Of a DNA stretch of 39,768 nucleotides, positions 31,832 to 39,768 are shown one piece after another. The stretch is from assembly GCA_017464745.1 (NCBI GenBank), contig JAFTYJ010000098.1, positions 1 through 39,768 on the forward strand, written 5' to 3'. Origin of the DNA: Rikenellaceae bacterium. GTDB lineage: Bacteria > Bacteroidota > Bacteroidia > Bacteroidales > Rikenellaceae. A program made the position numbers and the translations under genes. The notes under the pieces are model-generated. The model saw only the letters and a list, made by a program, of their open reading frames with translations. It made no database searches and was not told where the DNA came from. The first letter of the stretch is position 1; every line of letters starts with the position of its first letter.

Positions 31832-32266
31832 TTAACGCTCCCAGAGCAACTTTTTGCCGAACCCGAGAGTGTTGTCGGTGTGCTTGAACGTGTCGGCGTG
31901 AAGAGCCCAAAGGTTAAGGTTGGCCACCGCAGCAAACGGAAAACGTTTGAGATAAACACCGCGCAGACGCTCGTACTCGGGGTGGTCGGGTGTTATGCGC
32001 TCGGCACGTCCCGCAACCTGCAAACCCTGAACACGACCCACAACTTTGGTTTCCAGGACAATGGAGGCTGCAACACGCTCACACACCGTCATCTCGGAGC
32101 CGTGACGTGTGGCAGGATCGCCTGTGAACACAAGCGAGATACCCTCGGGGTCGAAGGCATAAAAGGCGTTGGAACACCACGGACCTGCCTCGGACACGGT
32201 GGCGAGGGTCATAACGTGGTGTTTGCGGATGAATGCAAGGGTCAGTTTATCGGGTTGCGAGGTCAT
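31832..32266 (-). CDS. YhbP/UPF0306-like pyridoxamine-phosphate-oxidase-fold protein
   Basis: A 144-residue split-barrel flavin-fold protein. It matches E. coli YhbP through PWCSNAFYAFD near the start, TRHGSEM, and the ending KHTDNTLGFGKKLLWER, which mirrors the YhbP C-terminus. FMN or haem binding is possible in the fold but not proven for the family; the biochemical role is unknown. Its start overlaps the upstream M23 gene by 20 bp (32247-32266), so it is co-translated. No clear terminator follows. Confidence 0.87.
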   Translation of the reverse strand: MTSQPDKLTLAFIRKHHVMTLATVSEAGPWCSNAFYAFDPEGISLVFTGDPATRHGSEMTVCERVAASIVLETKVVGRVQGLQVAGRAERITPDHPEYERLRGVYLKRFPFAAVANLNLWALHADTFKHTDNTLGFGKKLLWER

Positions 32267-33521
32267 TGTCAGTTGTTTTGATTACCATAGAGTCGAGTTG
32301 CGCCAACGGCTCACGACCTTGGAGCGAGTCGCCAAGTTCCGAGAGCACCATACCGCGCACCCACTCAAAATATTCACGATTCTCGGGTTTGATAGGCTCC
32401 ACGGGCTCGCTCGGTGCTTTGAGCGGGTCGATAGGTTTGTTGCCCTTCCACAGACGGAAGTCGAGGTGGGGGCCTGTGCTTGTTCCCGTGCTGCCGACAT
32501 AGCCGATAAGTTGGCCCTGTGATACACGAACTCCCGTGGCTATACCTTTGGCAAAACGGCTGAGGTGAAGGTAGCCGCTGGTTAGGTTGCGCGGGTGTTT
32601 GATTTTAATGGTGTTGCCACCTCCGCCGCCCCAGCCTTTGAAGATTACCGTACCATCGGCAATGGCATATACGGGAGTACCTTTGGGTGCTGCGTAATCC
32701 ACGCCGTGGTGGGGACGATAGACACGGTGAACGGGGTGCAGACGCGAATGCGAGAAACGCGAACTGATGCGAGAGTATTTGAGCGGCGCTTTCAAAAGGA
32801 GTTTGCGAAGCGAGTTGCCCTGCTCGTCCCAATAGGTGATTTTCTCTCCTTGACGGAACGGTATGGCATATAACTCCTTACCTCCGTGGTTGAACACTGC
32901 GCCCCACACACGGCCCGAGCCGATACAAACCGAATCGACAAACTGTTTTTCGTAGACAACCGTGAAGTTGTCGCCCGCTTGCAGACCGAAGAAATCGACG
33001 CTCCAACCATAAATCTCCTCCAAATCGACAGCCAACGAGATGGGCATACCTGCATCGGCAATGCTATTCCACAGCGATGACGAGATGGTGGCGGTGCTTT
33101 TGTGACGCTCCACGCGCACATCTTTGCGGCCATTGCGAGCAACCACCGAGTCGCCAACCAACGAGATGGTAACATAGTCGGTGATGTTCTTTTCGTAGAT
33201 GAAGTGGTCCAAGTGACGCGAGGTGGAGTCGCCGCTCAACAACACGGTATAGCGACCTCCGATGCGGATTTTACGCAGGTCGAAGGTGTCACGGCACACG
33301 CGGTCGATATGGTCGATTTGGGCGGCACTCACTCCGTAGCGGTCGAAAATCTTGCCTGCCGTCTCACCACGTTGCACCTCGCCGCGAACAACCTCGTGGT
33401 CGGTGCAATCGATGTTGTAAATATATACGCGAGGCGGTGACGCAGGCTCCTCGACTTTGGGCGAGGAGGTGCAGGCGGCAAGGCTCAAAAGTGTGAGTAT
33501 CAGTATCGTTGCGCGATTCAT
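32247..33521 (-). CDS. M23 peptidoglycan peptidase, lipoprotein, LysM/OapA-like N-terminus
   Basis: A 424-residue lipoprotein (lipobox LAAC, Cys17). Residues about 43-95 look like an OapA/LysM-like segment (VQRGETAGKIFDRYGVSAAQI), as in MepM-type endopeptidases. The M23 domain spans about 255-360: His271 and Asp275 in HHGVDYAAP, His319 in YLHLS, and HLDFR, where Asp354 takes the place of the second His of the usual HxH. Asp could still bind zinc, and HLD occurs in other members of the family, so activity is uncertain rather than excluded. The start at 33521 gives the signal; the frame stays open to 33623. It lies 13 bp after the M49 gene. Confidence 0.9.
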   Translation of the reverse strand: MNRATILILTLLSLAACTSSPKVEEPASPPRVYIYNIDCTDHEVVRGEVQRGETAGKIFDRYGVSAAQIDHIDRVCRDTFDLRKIRIGGRYTVLLSGDSTSRHLDHFIYEKNITDYVTISLVGDSVVARNGRKDVRVERHKSTATISSSLWNSIADAGMPISLAVDLEEIYGWSVDFFGLQAGDNFTVVYEKQFVDSVCIGSGRVWGAVFNHGGKELYAIPFRQGEKITYWDEQGNSLRKLLLKAPLKYSRISSRFSHSRLHPVHRVYRPHHGVDYAAPKGTPVYAIADGTVIFKGWGGGGGNTIKIKHPRNLTSGYLHLSRFAKGIATGVRVSQGQLIGYVGSTGTSTGPHLDFRLWKGNKPIDPLKAPSEPVEPIKPENREYFEWVRGMVLSELGDSLQGREPLAQLDSMVIKTTDNDLATR

Positions 33522-33534
33522 ACAGGCAAGTGTG

Positions 33535-35586
33535 TTAGTTGAGAGTGGGGAGGGTCGAGTAGTCGGCCGAGTAGCGGAGCATTTGCTTGGTGTAGCCCTC
33601 GGTGTAGTTGATTTTGATGTCAACCACTTTGTCGCCCTCGGTGATGAGTTCGTAGGTGGGGTTCACAAAGCCCGAGTAGGGGGCAATTCCGAGTGCGGTG
33701 TAGCGCTCCAAAACCTCGGCGTGCAACTCGGGGTCGATGTTCACGGCATAACACTCAACCAAGTCGCGGCAAGCCTCAAAGTCGCCCTCGCTCTTGATGC
33801 GTTGAACCTCGTAGAGCAACTTGCCGAATAGGTCGCGCAGAGCCTCGAAATCATTGACTACCACATAGGTTTTGCCGTTCTCCTTGACCATCTCGATTAC
33901 GCCGTCGGCCTTACCTTGCTCATAGCACCACTCGGCAATGAGTTTGCGGTTACGCATATGGGCCTCCTCGACGGTTTTGCCCGGCTCGATGCGTGCCAAT
34001 TGGGTCATCATACCGTTCATAATATAGTGGGCGTATTGTGCTTTGGCAACGTCGAACGAGGGAACAAGGCCCAATTCAACCATCTTGGGGTCGCCCAAGA
34101 AGTACAGGCCAAACAGGTCGGCACGAGCCTCTTCGAGGGTCGAGCCATATTGTTTGAGTTCGTCGCCCTTGACACCGGGAGCCAACTGACCCGAGCCGTG
34201 GCCCAAGCACTCGTGCAGGTCGGTGTGGAGGTTGTCGCCCGTGCGACCAAACTCTTTGATGCGCTCGCGGTCCTCGGCACGCAACACAAACTCCTCGTTG
34301 AAGCCGTTACCCTCGGCGGCTTTGCCATAGGCGTAGGTGATGTTGTCGATGGTTACCGATTTCGAGCCGTACTCCTTGCGAATCCAGTCGGCGTTGGGAA
34401 GGTTGATGCCGATAGGGGTTGCGGGGTAGCACTCGCCACCGAGCATAGCAACGGTGATAACCTTGGCCGACACACCCTTAACCTCGGCTTTGCGGAATGC
34501 GGGGTTGATAGGTGCGTGATCCTCAAACCATTGGGCGTTTTCGCTGATGATTTCGGTGCGGGTGGTAGCCTCCATATTCTTGAAGTTTACGGTCGATTCC
34601 CAGCCTGCTTTGTAGCCCAGCGGGTCGTTGTAGGTCTCGATAAAACCGTTTACAAAATCAACATTCGAAACGGTGTCCTCGACCCACAGGATGTTGTAGG
34701 CATCGAAGGTGCGCAGGTTGCCCGAGCGGTAGTAATCAACCAGCGTCTCGATGATTTTCTTTTGAGTGGGGTTGGCTACGCTTGCAGCCTTCTCCAACCA
34801 ATAGGTGATGTTCTTGATGGCCTCGCCATACATTCCGCCCTCATACCAGGTGCGCTCCACTACTTTGCCATTCTCTTTGACGAGTTTGGAGTTCAAACCA
34901 TAGGAGATGGGACGAGGGTCGGTAGGGTCTTGAATCGAAGCGTAGTAGGCTTCGGCTTCGGCTTGGGTGAGTCCCTCGTGGAAGTTGATAGCCGAGGTTA
35001 CAACCACATCTTCGCCGTCGCGTTGGTTGGTGCGGGTGGCGTAACTTGCGGGGTTGAAAATCACATCGTTAAGCACCGTCAGCAGTTCGGCGCGGGGGGC
35101 TGCATCCAGCGGAAGAGCCTCGTCGGGAGTAGCGTTGTAGAGTTCGGCGAAATACTCCTGACTGAACTCGGGGGTGAACTTGTCGCCCGAGTAGTGATGG
35201 TGAATACCGTTGGCAAACCACACTTTTTTGAGATACTTTTCGAGTGCACACCACTCATCCGAGGTGCGGTCGCCCTCCCACGAGGTGTAGATTCCTTCGA
35301 GGGTGCGGCGCACAGCCAGGTTCCATTTGCAGTTTTGGTCGGTGGTGATGTCGCGGCCCCACAGCGCGGCTTGGCCCAGATAATAAATCAACTCTTTCTG
35401 CTCGACGGGCAGCGATTCGAAGTCGGGCACCGTGTAACGAAGTACACGAATGTCGTCGAATTTGTCGACCTCCCAAGTGAAATCTTTGGGGGTTGTGGTG
35501 TCGGTGTCGGTGCAGGAGAGGGTGCCAAGGGCGACGCCTGCGGTTGCTAAGATGCTCATAGTTATGCCAATAAAGCCTTTTTTCAT
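33535..35586 (-). CDS. M49 (dipeptidyl peptidase III-like) lipoprotein
   Basis: A 683-residue zinc exopeptidase with a lipobox at GTLSC (residue 25 counted from the chosen start 35586). Motifs HECLGH (458-463) and EEARAD (485-490) are the M49 signature: two His and one Glu as zinc ligands, one Glu catalytic. DPP III removes dipeptides from short peptides. Bacteroidota homologues are often mislabelled dihydrofolate reductase; nothing here resembles DHFR. The lipobox suggests a periplasmic or surface location. Upstream frame to 35613 is rejected because it covers the promoter box. It heads an operon with the M23 and YhbP-like genes. Confidence 0.92.
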   Translation of the reverse strand: MKKGFIGITMSILATAGVALGTLSCTDTDTTTPKDFTWEVDKFDDIRVLRYTVPDFESLPVEQKELIYYLGQAALWGRDITTDQNCKWNLAVRRTLEGIYTSWEGDRTSDEWCALEKYLKKVWFANGIHHHYSGDKFTPEFSQEYFAELYNATPDEALPLDAAPRAELLTVLNDVIFNPASYATRTNQRDGEDVVVTSAINFHEGLTQAEAEAYYASIQDPTDPRPISYGLNSKLVKENGKVVERTWYEGGMYGEAIKNITYWLEKAASVANPTQKKIIETLVDYYRSGNLRTFDAYNILWVEDTVSNVDFVNGFIETYNDPLGYKAGWESTVNFKNMEATTRTEIISENAQWFEDHAPINPAFRKAEVKGVSAKVITVAMLGGECYPATPIGINLPNADWIRKEYGSKSVTIDNITYAYGKAAEGNGFNEEFVLRAEDRERIKEFGRTGDNLHTDLHECLGHGSGQLAPGVKGDELKQYGSTLEEARADLFGLYFLGDPKMVELGLVPSFDVAKAQYAHYIMNGMMTQLARIEPGKTVEEAHMRNRKLIAEWCYEQGKADGVIEMVKENGKTYVVVNDFEALRDLFGKLLYEVQRIKSEGDFEACRDLVECYAVNIDPELHAEVLERYTALGIAPYSGFVNPTYELITEGDKVVDIKINYTEGYTKQMLRYSADYSTLPTLN

Positions 35587-35610
35587 AGTTGTTTGATGTT
35601 TGTTTTGCTG

Positions 35611-35618
35611 CAAAGGTA
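35611..35618 (-). promoter_or_regulatory. -7 box of the M49-M23-yhbP operon
   Basis: Minus-strand TACCTTTG (35611-35618), 24 bp before the M49 start. No TTG at the ideal -33 distance, so only the -7 part is supported. It diverges from the panC box. Confidence 0.6.
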
Positions 35619-35661
35619 GATGTTTTTTGTCAAAAAAATTAGATTTTTGAATATCAATTCC

Positions 35662-35669
35662 TAACTTTG
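35662..35669 (+). promoter_or_regulatory. -7 box of panC-panD
   Basis: TAACTTTG at 35662-35669, 40 bp before the panC start. A TTTG at 35646-35649 is too close (12 bp) to be a standard -33. Confidence 0.6.
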
Positions 35670-35709
35670 CGCGGCGTAATTAAACGTACGTTTAACAATT
35701 CGAATTGTG

Positions 35710-36552
35710 ATGAATGTAGTAACTACGGTCCGAGAACTCGGCCAACTGCTTGCTAAGGCAGACCCTTCGAAGGTCGGTTTTGTGCCTACGATGGGCGCTC
35801 TGCACCAAGGACACCTGTCGCTGGTTGAACGCGCACGCCGAGAGTGTGAGGTTGTGGTTGTAAGCGTTTTTGTAAACCCGACCCAATTTAATGACCCCAA
35901 TGATTTGAAAAACTACCCTCGTACCCCCGAGGCCGACACCGAAATGCTCCGCGCCGCAGGTGTGGACATCGTGTTTATGCCCTCGGTCGAGGAGATGTAT
36001 CCTACACCCGACACCCGTGTGTTTGACTTTGGCAACATCGACAAAGTGATGGAGGGCGCAACTCGTCCCGGTCACTTCAACGGTGTGGCACAGGTGGTGA
36101 GCCGTCTGTTTGATATGGTACGACCCGCAAAGGCCTATTTCGGCGAGAAAGATTTTCAGCAGATTGCCGTGATTCGTGCTATGGTGGCACAGTTGGCACT
36201 GCCGGTGGAGATTGTTCCTTGTCCGATTGTGCGTGGTGAGGATGGCCTTGCCCTCTCGTCGCGTAACACCCTGCTGACTCCCGAATATCGCGCTGCGGCA
36301 CCCGATATCTGTGCTGCATTGCGTGAAGGTGCAGCGGCTGTGGGCGACAAATCGCCTGCCGAGGTGGAGGCTCTTGTGGCCGAGGCTATCGAGCGCGGAG
36401 GTCTGCTCCGAGTGATTTATGTGCAGGTGGTGGACGGAACTTCGCTCGAAAGGGTAGAGTCGTGGAGCGTTGCCGAGGGTGGCTGCATCCAATGCTGTGT
36501 GGCTGTGCAGGCGGGCGCTATTCGTTTGATTGATAATATGAGAATGGTATGA
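35710..36552 (+). CDS. panC: Pantothenate synthetase
   Basis: Condenses pantoate and beta-alanine with ATP, the last step of pantothenate synthesis. The 280-residue protein has the nucleotidyltransferase motif [10 protein letters not shown] (28-37), FVNPTQF (54-60), GEKDFQQ with the ATP-site Lys at about residue 150, and ALSSRN near 195, all typical. The start is ATG 35710 (GTG 35707 also possible). It overlaps panD by 4 bp (ATGA), so the two are translationally coupled and supply the enzyme with beta-alanine. Confidence 0.97.
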   Translation: MNVVTTVRELGQLLAKADPSKVGFVPTMGALHQGHLSLVERARRECEVVVVSVFVNPTQFNDPNDLKNYPRTPEADTEMLRAAGVDIVFMPSVEEMYPTPDTRVFDFGNIDKVMEGATRPGHFNGVAQVVSRLFDMVRPAKAYFGEKDFQQIAVIRAMVAQLALPVEIVPCPIVRGEDGLALSSRNTLLTPEYRAAAPDICAALREGAAAVGDKSPAEVEALVAEAIERGGLLRVIYVQVVDGTSLERVESWSVAEGGCIQCCVAVQAGAIRLIDNMRMV

Positions 36553-36902
36553 CAATAGAGGTACTGAAAAGCAAAATTCATCGTGTGACCGTAACTCAGG
36601 CCGACCTAAACTATGTTGGTAGTATTACCATTGACGAGGACCTGATGGATGCCGCAAACCTGATTGCCGGCGAGAAGGTGCAGGTTGTGGATATTGACAA
36701 CGGCTCACGATTGGAGACATATATAATAAAAGGTAAGCGTGGCAGTGGCGTGATTTCGCTCAATGGCGCGGCGGCTCGTTTGGTGAGCGTTGGCGACAAG
36801 GTGATTATTATGTCGTATGCACGTATGGACTTTGAGGAGGCCAAGAGTTTTGAGCCGTGGGTAGTGTTCCCCGACACTGCGACCAATAGGTTGATTAAGT
36901 AG
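36549..36902 (+). CDS. panD: Aspartate 1-decarboxylase proenzyme
   Basis: Makes beta-alanine from aspartate with a pyruvoyl group formed by self-cleavage. The 117-residue length is usual. The Gly24-Ser25 bond in YVGSITID is the processing site, at the same number as in E. coli PanD. Other hallmarks are [14 protein letters not shown] and NGAAARL. It overlaps panC by 4 bp. Together with coaD, this gives part of the CoA pathway in the window. Confidence 0.96.
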   Translation: MTIEVLKSKIHRVTVTQADLNYVGSITIDEDLMDAANLIAGEKVQVVDIDNGSRLETYIIKGKRGSGVISLNGAAARLVSVGDKVIIMSYARMDFEEAKSFEPWVVFPDTATNRLIK

Positions 36903-36912
36903 GGTTGCGATT

Positions 36913-36936
36913 GTTCTTTTGTCGACACAAAAGAAC
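36913..36936. repeat. Inverted repeat in the panD-DUF456 spacer
   Basis: GTTCTTTTGT (36913-36922) and ACAAAAGAAC (36927-36936), perfect 10-bp arms, loop CGAC. No T-run after it, so not a standard terminator. Similar TTCTTTTGT/ACAAAAGAA elements are widespread in Bacteroidales genomes to my memory. Confidence 0.8.
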
Positions 36937-37000
36937 CAAAAACGACCCGCAGACCGGGGGATATATAGAGCAGTTATAAAAATCCTCGGATGCAGCCATC

Positions 37001-37022
37001 TTTGATTCATTGACGAATCAAA
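37001..37022. repeat. Second inverted repeat in the same spacer
   Basis: TTTGATTC (37001-37008) and GAATCAAA (37015-37022), perfect 8-bp arms, loop of 6, followed by AAGAAAAG. Confidence 0.75.
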
Positions 37023-37050
37023 AAGAAAAGCACTATCACTAATCTCCCTA

Positions 37051-37078
37051 ATTGTGCATTGTGAATTGTGCATTGTGA
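37051..37078. repeat. Tandem 14-bp repeat
   Basis: ATTGTGCATTGTGA twice in direct tandem (37051-37064 and 37065-37078), ending 9 bp before the DUF456 start. It forms part of the same repeat-rich stretch. Confidence 0.85.
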
Positions 37079-37087
37079 ATTAAAAAA

Positions 37088-37576
37088 ATGGAGACTTTTT
37101 TGGAAATAATGGCCGTCTTGTGCGGCATTGTGGGCGTGGCAGGATGCGTTCTGCCCGTGTTGCCGGGTACTCCGCTCACCTATGTGGGCTGCGTGCTGTT
37201 GGCGCTGACTAGTTATCACCCCTTCTCGTGGACATTTATGATTGTGTGGGGCGTACTGACCGTGGTTGTGCAACTTGCCGACTACTATCTGCCCGCCGTG
37301 ATGACCTCGAAGTTCGGAGGCTCACCCTATGCCAAACGAGGCTCGATGGTGGGCGTGATTGCGGGTTTCTTTGTGTGGCCGCCCTGGGGACTGATTCTGT
37401 GCCCGTTCCTGGGCGCATTCATTGGCGAACTGCTGTGGGATCGCAATAACTCCAAACAACACGCTTTCAAGGTGGCTGTGGGCTCGTTTGTGGCCTTCCT
37501 GCTTGGCACGGGTGCCAAACTTGTGGTGTCGAGTATGATGCTGTTCTATATAATCAAAGAGTTGATAGCACATTAG
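37088..37576 (+). CDS. DUF456 inner-membrane protein
   Basis: A 162-residue hydrophobic protein with about four membrane segments and the DUF456 pattern: GCVLPVLPGTPLTYVG near residue 19-34, the soluble AKRGSMVGVIAG turn, FFVWPPWGLILCPFLGAFIGELL, and a last membrane segment. Function is not established for the family. It starts right after the 14-bp repeat and ends 23 bp before the M16 peptidase gene, so the two may be co-transcribed. Confidence 0.88.
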   Translation: METFLEIMAVLCGIVGVAGCVLPVLPGTPLTYVGCVLLALTSYHPFSWTFMIVWGVLTVVVQLADYYLPAVMTSKFGGSPYAKRGSMVGVIAGFFVWPPWGLILCPFLGAFIGELLWDRNNSKQHAFKVAVGSFVAFLLGTGAKLVVSSMMLFYIIKELIAH

Positions 37577-37599
37577 ACGAAACTAAACAAATCCATAAT

Positions 37600-39768
37600 A
37601 TGAATTTCAAAAAAATGCTACTGCTGGCGCTCGTTGCTGTGATGAGCCTGGCGTGCGGCTCGAAGTACTCCTACGATACCGTGGAGAACGACCCGCTCAA
37701 AACACGAATCTACACCCTCGACAACGGACTGAAAGTCTATATGACCGTAAATCGTGAGGAACCCCGTGTGCAAACCTATATCGCGGTGCACGTGGGTAGC
37801 AAAAACGACCCCGCCGAAACCACAGGTCTGGCTCACTACTTTGAGCACCTGATGTTTAAGGGTACCGAGAACTACGGAACTTCGGACTACGCTGCCGAGA
37901 AGGTGCTGCTCGACCAAATCGAACAACTCTTTGAGGTGTATCGCAAAACCGAGGACGAGGCCGCTCGCAAAGAACTCTATCGCCAAATCGACTCGGTTAG
38001 TTATGAGGCTTCGAAATACAGTATCGCCAATGAGTACGACAAACTGATGTCGGCTATCGGTGCCGAGGGTACCAATGCCTACACGTCGAACGATATGACT
38101 GTGTATCAAGAGAATATTCCCTCGAATCAACTTGACAATTGGGCGAAAATTCAAGCCGACCGTTTCAAACATAATGTGATTCGCAGTTTCCACACCGAAC
38201 TCGAAACCGTCTATGAGGAGAAAAATATGGCCCTCACCAAAGACAACCGCAAAGTGTTGGAGAACCTGATGGCAGGACTCTATCCCAACCACCCCTATGG
38301 TACTCAAACTACTCTCGGCTCGCAAGAACACCTTAAAAATCCGTCGATTACCAACATCAAGGAGTACTACAAAACATACTATGTGCCCAACAATATGGCA
38401 ATCTGTATCAGTGGCGATGTTGATCCCGATGAGGCTATGGATGTGATTGTCAAATACTTTGGCGATATGGAGCCTAATGAGAATCTGCCCAAACTCGCCT
38501 TTGAGCCCGAGCCCGAGTTTACCGAGCCCGTAATCAAAGAGGTATGGGGTGTTGATGCTCAGAATGTTGCGCTGGCTTGGCGTACGGGTGCTCCCACCAC
38601 CGAGGACTACTATATGATGCCGCTGGTGGCTTCGATTCTCTACAACGGCCAAGCAGGTATGATTGATATGAACCTCAATCAACAACAAAAGACCCTGATG
38701 TCGTATGCAATGCAAAACCACCTGAGCGACTACGGCTTCATTGGCGTGGCAGGTCTGCCCAAACAGGGTCAAACCCTCGAAGAGGTGGCTGAATTGCTGC
38801 TCGGAGAGGTGGATAAACTGCGTCGTGGCGAGTTCTCGGAGGAGTTGATTGCTGCAACCGTGGCCAACTACAAAGCCGAACGTATGAATGAGTTTGACAG
38901 CAACGATGGTCGTGCACACTTCTATGTTCAGTCGTTTGCCAATGAGATTCCCTTGGAGTATGCATTTGCGCAAATCGACAATATGGCCAAGGTGACCAAA
39001 CAACAAATCATCGACTATGTGAACGCCAAGATGCGCCGCGACAACTATGTGGCTGTCTATAAACGTCAGGGCGAGGACAAGAATATCGTTCGTATGCCCA
39101 AACCCGAAATCACACCCATCCTGACCAACCGCGACAAACAGAGTGCATTCCTGCAAGAGGTGTTGGCTTCGGAGGTGAAACCCATTGAGCCCGTATTCGT
39201 TGATTTTGAGCGCGATATGGATGTTATGCAAACCGCCAACGGCGTGGAGGTGCTCTACAAAGAGAATGAAACCACCGACCTGTTTACGCTCAACTATGTG
39301 TACGATTTCGGCAAGACCGATGACCCCGAAATGGACCTCGCACTGACCTATATGAGTTATCTCGGAACTGCCGACAAAACAGCCGAACAGATTGCTGCCG
39401 AGATGTATGGCATCGCCTGCTCGTATAGTTTCCGCATCGGCGACGACAAGGCTATTGTAACCATCAGCGGTCTGTCGGAAAATATGCCTAAGGCTATGCA
39501 AATCACCGAGTCGCTGATGAGTGGCGCTGTGGCAAACGACAACATCCTGATGATGCTCAAATACGACGTGCTCAAAGGTCGTGCCGACAGCAAATTCCAA
39601 CAATCGGCTTCGTATCAGGCACTTCGCCGCTATGCAACCTATGGCCCGGAGTACATCAAGGCTACCACTGTGTCGAACCAACGACTTATGGCCCTTACCT
39701 CCGAGGAGTTGCTCGCAAAGGTGGCTTCGCTCAACGGTATCAAACACACCGTGCTGTATTATGGCCCC
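37600..39768 (+). CDS. M16 zinc peptidase, lipoprotein, cut by window end
   Basis: The open frame runs 723 codons from ATG 37600 to the window edge with no stop. Signal peptide with a lipobox at LAC (Cys19). The zinc motif HYFEH (79-83: His79, Glu82, His83) plus a downstream ELETVYEEKN block that supplies the Glu ligand identify an insulinase/processing-peptidase type M16 protein, which degrades peptides in a two-lobed chamber. A second, non-catalytic M16 half begins around residue 540 (MQTANGVEVLYKEN) and should continue past the edge; a full protein of about 900-950 residues is expected. Location is probably periplasmic. Confidence 0.93.
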   Translation, partial: MNFKKMLLLALVAVMSLACGSKYSYDTVENDPLKTRIYTLDNGLKVYMTVNREEPRVQTYIAVHVGSKNDPAETTGLAHYFEHLMFKGTENYGTSDYAAEKVLLDQIEQLFEVYRKTEDEAARKELYRQIDSVSYEASKYSIANEYDKLMSAIGAEGTNAYTSNDMTVYQENIPSNQLDNWAKIQADRFKHNVIRSFHTELETVYEEKNMALTKDNRKVLENLMAGLYPNHPYGTQTTLGSQEHLKNPSITNIKEYYKTYYVPNNMAICISGDVDPDEAMDVIVKYFGDMEPNENLPKLAFEPEPEFTEPVIKEVWGVDAQNVALAWRTGAPTTEDYYMMPLVASILYNGQAGMIDMNLNQQQKTLMSYAMQNHLSDYGFIGVAGLPKQGQTLEEVAELLLGEVDKLRRGEFSEELIAATVANYKAERMNEFDSNDGRAHFYVQSFANEIPLEYAFAQIDNMAKVTKQQIIDYVNAKMRRDNYVAVYKRQGEDKNIVRMPKPEITPILTNRDKQSAFLQEVLASEVKPIEPVFVDFERDMDVMQTANGVEVLYKENETTDLFTLNYVYDFGKTDDPEMDLALTYMSYLGTADKTAEQIAAEMYGIACSYSFRIGDDKAIVTISGLSENMPKAMQITESLMSGAVANDNILMMLKYDVLKGRADSKFQQSASYQALRRYATYGPEYIKATTVSNQRLMALTSEELLAKVASLNGIKHTVLYYGP

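Noticed and set aside
33916..35550. 544-codon plus-strand open frame
   Set aside because: Antisense of the M49 gene, whose HECLGH and EEARAD motifs are clear.
33535..35586. Dihydrofolate reductase label for the M49 gene
   Set aside because: A known database misnomer; length and zinc-peptidase motifs exclude DHFR.
37618..39747. 709-codon minus-strand open frame
   Set aside because: Antisense of the M16 peptidase, which has signal peptide and HxxEH motif; the plus-strand frame runs off the window.

Overview
The window is a chromosomal segment of a Bacteroidota bacterium, most likely a Bacteroidales (Alistipes-like Rikenellaceae would fit, but genus is not provable here). The evidence is the recurring Bacteroidota promoter (TTG or TTTG, about 19-21 bp, TAnnTTTG) in front of many genes, the numerous lipoproteins ending their signal in a short Gly/Ser-Cys lipobox, and families largely confined to this phylum: fimbrillin-like, DUF4493, PCMD, BACON, DUF4369-thioredoxin, and M49 peptidase as a lipoprotein. 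Gene density is high and intergenic gaps are short.

Layout. (1) 1-2863, plus strand: the 3' part of pnp (PNPase), then a strongly codon-biased TPR/OmpA-like lipoprotein and its terminator. (2) 3085-14811, minus strand: an eight-gene operon of only exported proteins, with one promoter at the top and one terminator at the end. It holds four DUF4493 lipoproteins (one with two BACON domains, one fused to PCMD), a second PCMD lipoprotein, an outer-membrane barrel and two fimbrillin-like lipoproteins. It looks like a surface adhesin, fimbria-like or glycan-contact apparatus and is the most unusual part of the window. (3) 14997-24860: fabH (plus), then on the minus strand a Fur/PerR-rubrerythrin peroxide-stress pair with a PerR-like box, a CysM-like cysteine synthase, nagB, a prmC-recX-M23 peptidase operon with overlapping ends, and an SDR-aldehyde dehydrogenase pair. 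(4) 24863-27598: a small phage-like module. An apparently intact orphan terminase large subunit and a 98-aa protein of unknown function are divergent from a LexA/CI-like S24 repressor. Three matching operator-like sites lie between them. (5) 27653-31568, plus strand: coaD, lpxD, ruvC, a DUF4369-thioredoxin lipoprotein and a shortened paralogue without thioredoxin, closed by a strong terminator. (6) 31643-35618, minus strand: tRNA-Arg(ACG) with its own promoter and terminator, then an operon of M49 (DPP III-like) lipoprotein, M23 peptidase and YhbP-like flavin-fold protein. (7) 35662-39768, plus strand: panC-panD, a repeat-rich spacer, a DUF456 membrane protein and a partial M16 zinc peptidase running off the window.

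How the parts fit: most of the window is housekeeping (RNA decay, fatty acid, CoA, pantothenate, lipid A, recombination, cysteine, amino-sugar metabolism). The two accessory islands are the surface-lipoprotein operon and the repressor/terminase module. In five of the seven lipoproteins of the operon a Thr-Arg pair sits at residue 45-55, close to the position where Arg-specific proteases mature Porphyromonas FimA and Mfa1. This suggests, by inference, that several products are processed and perhaps polymerised like type V fimbrillins.
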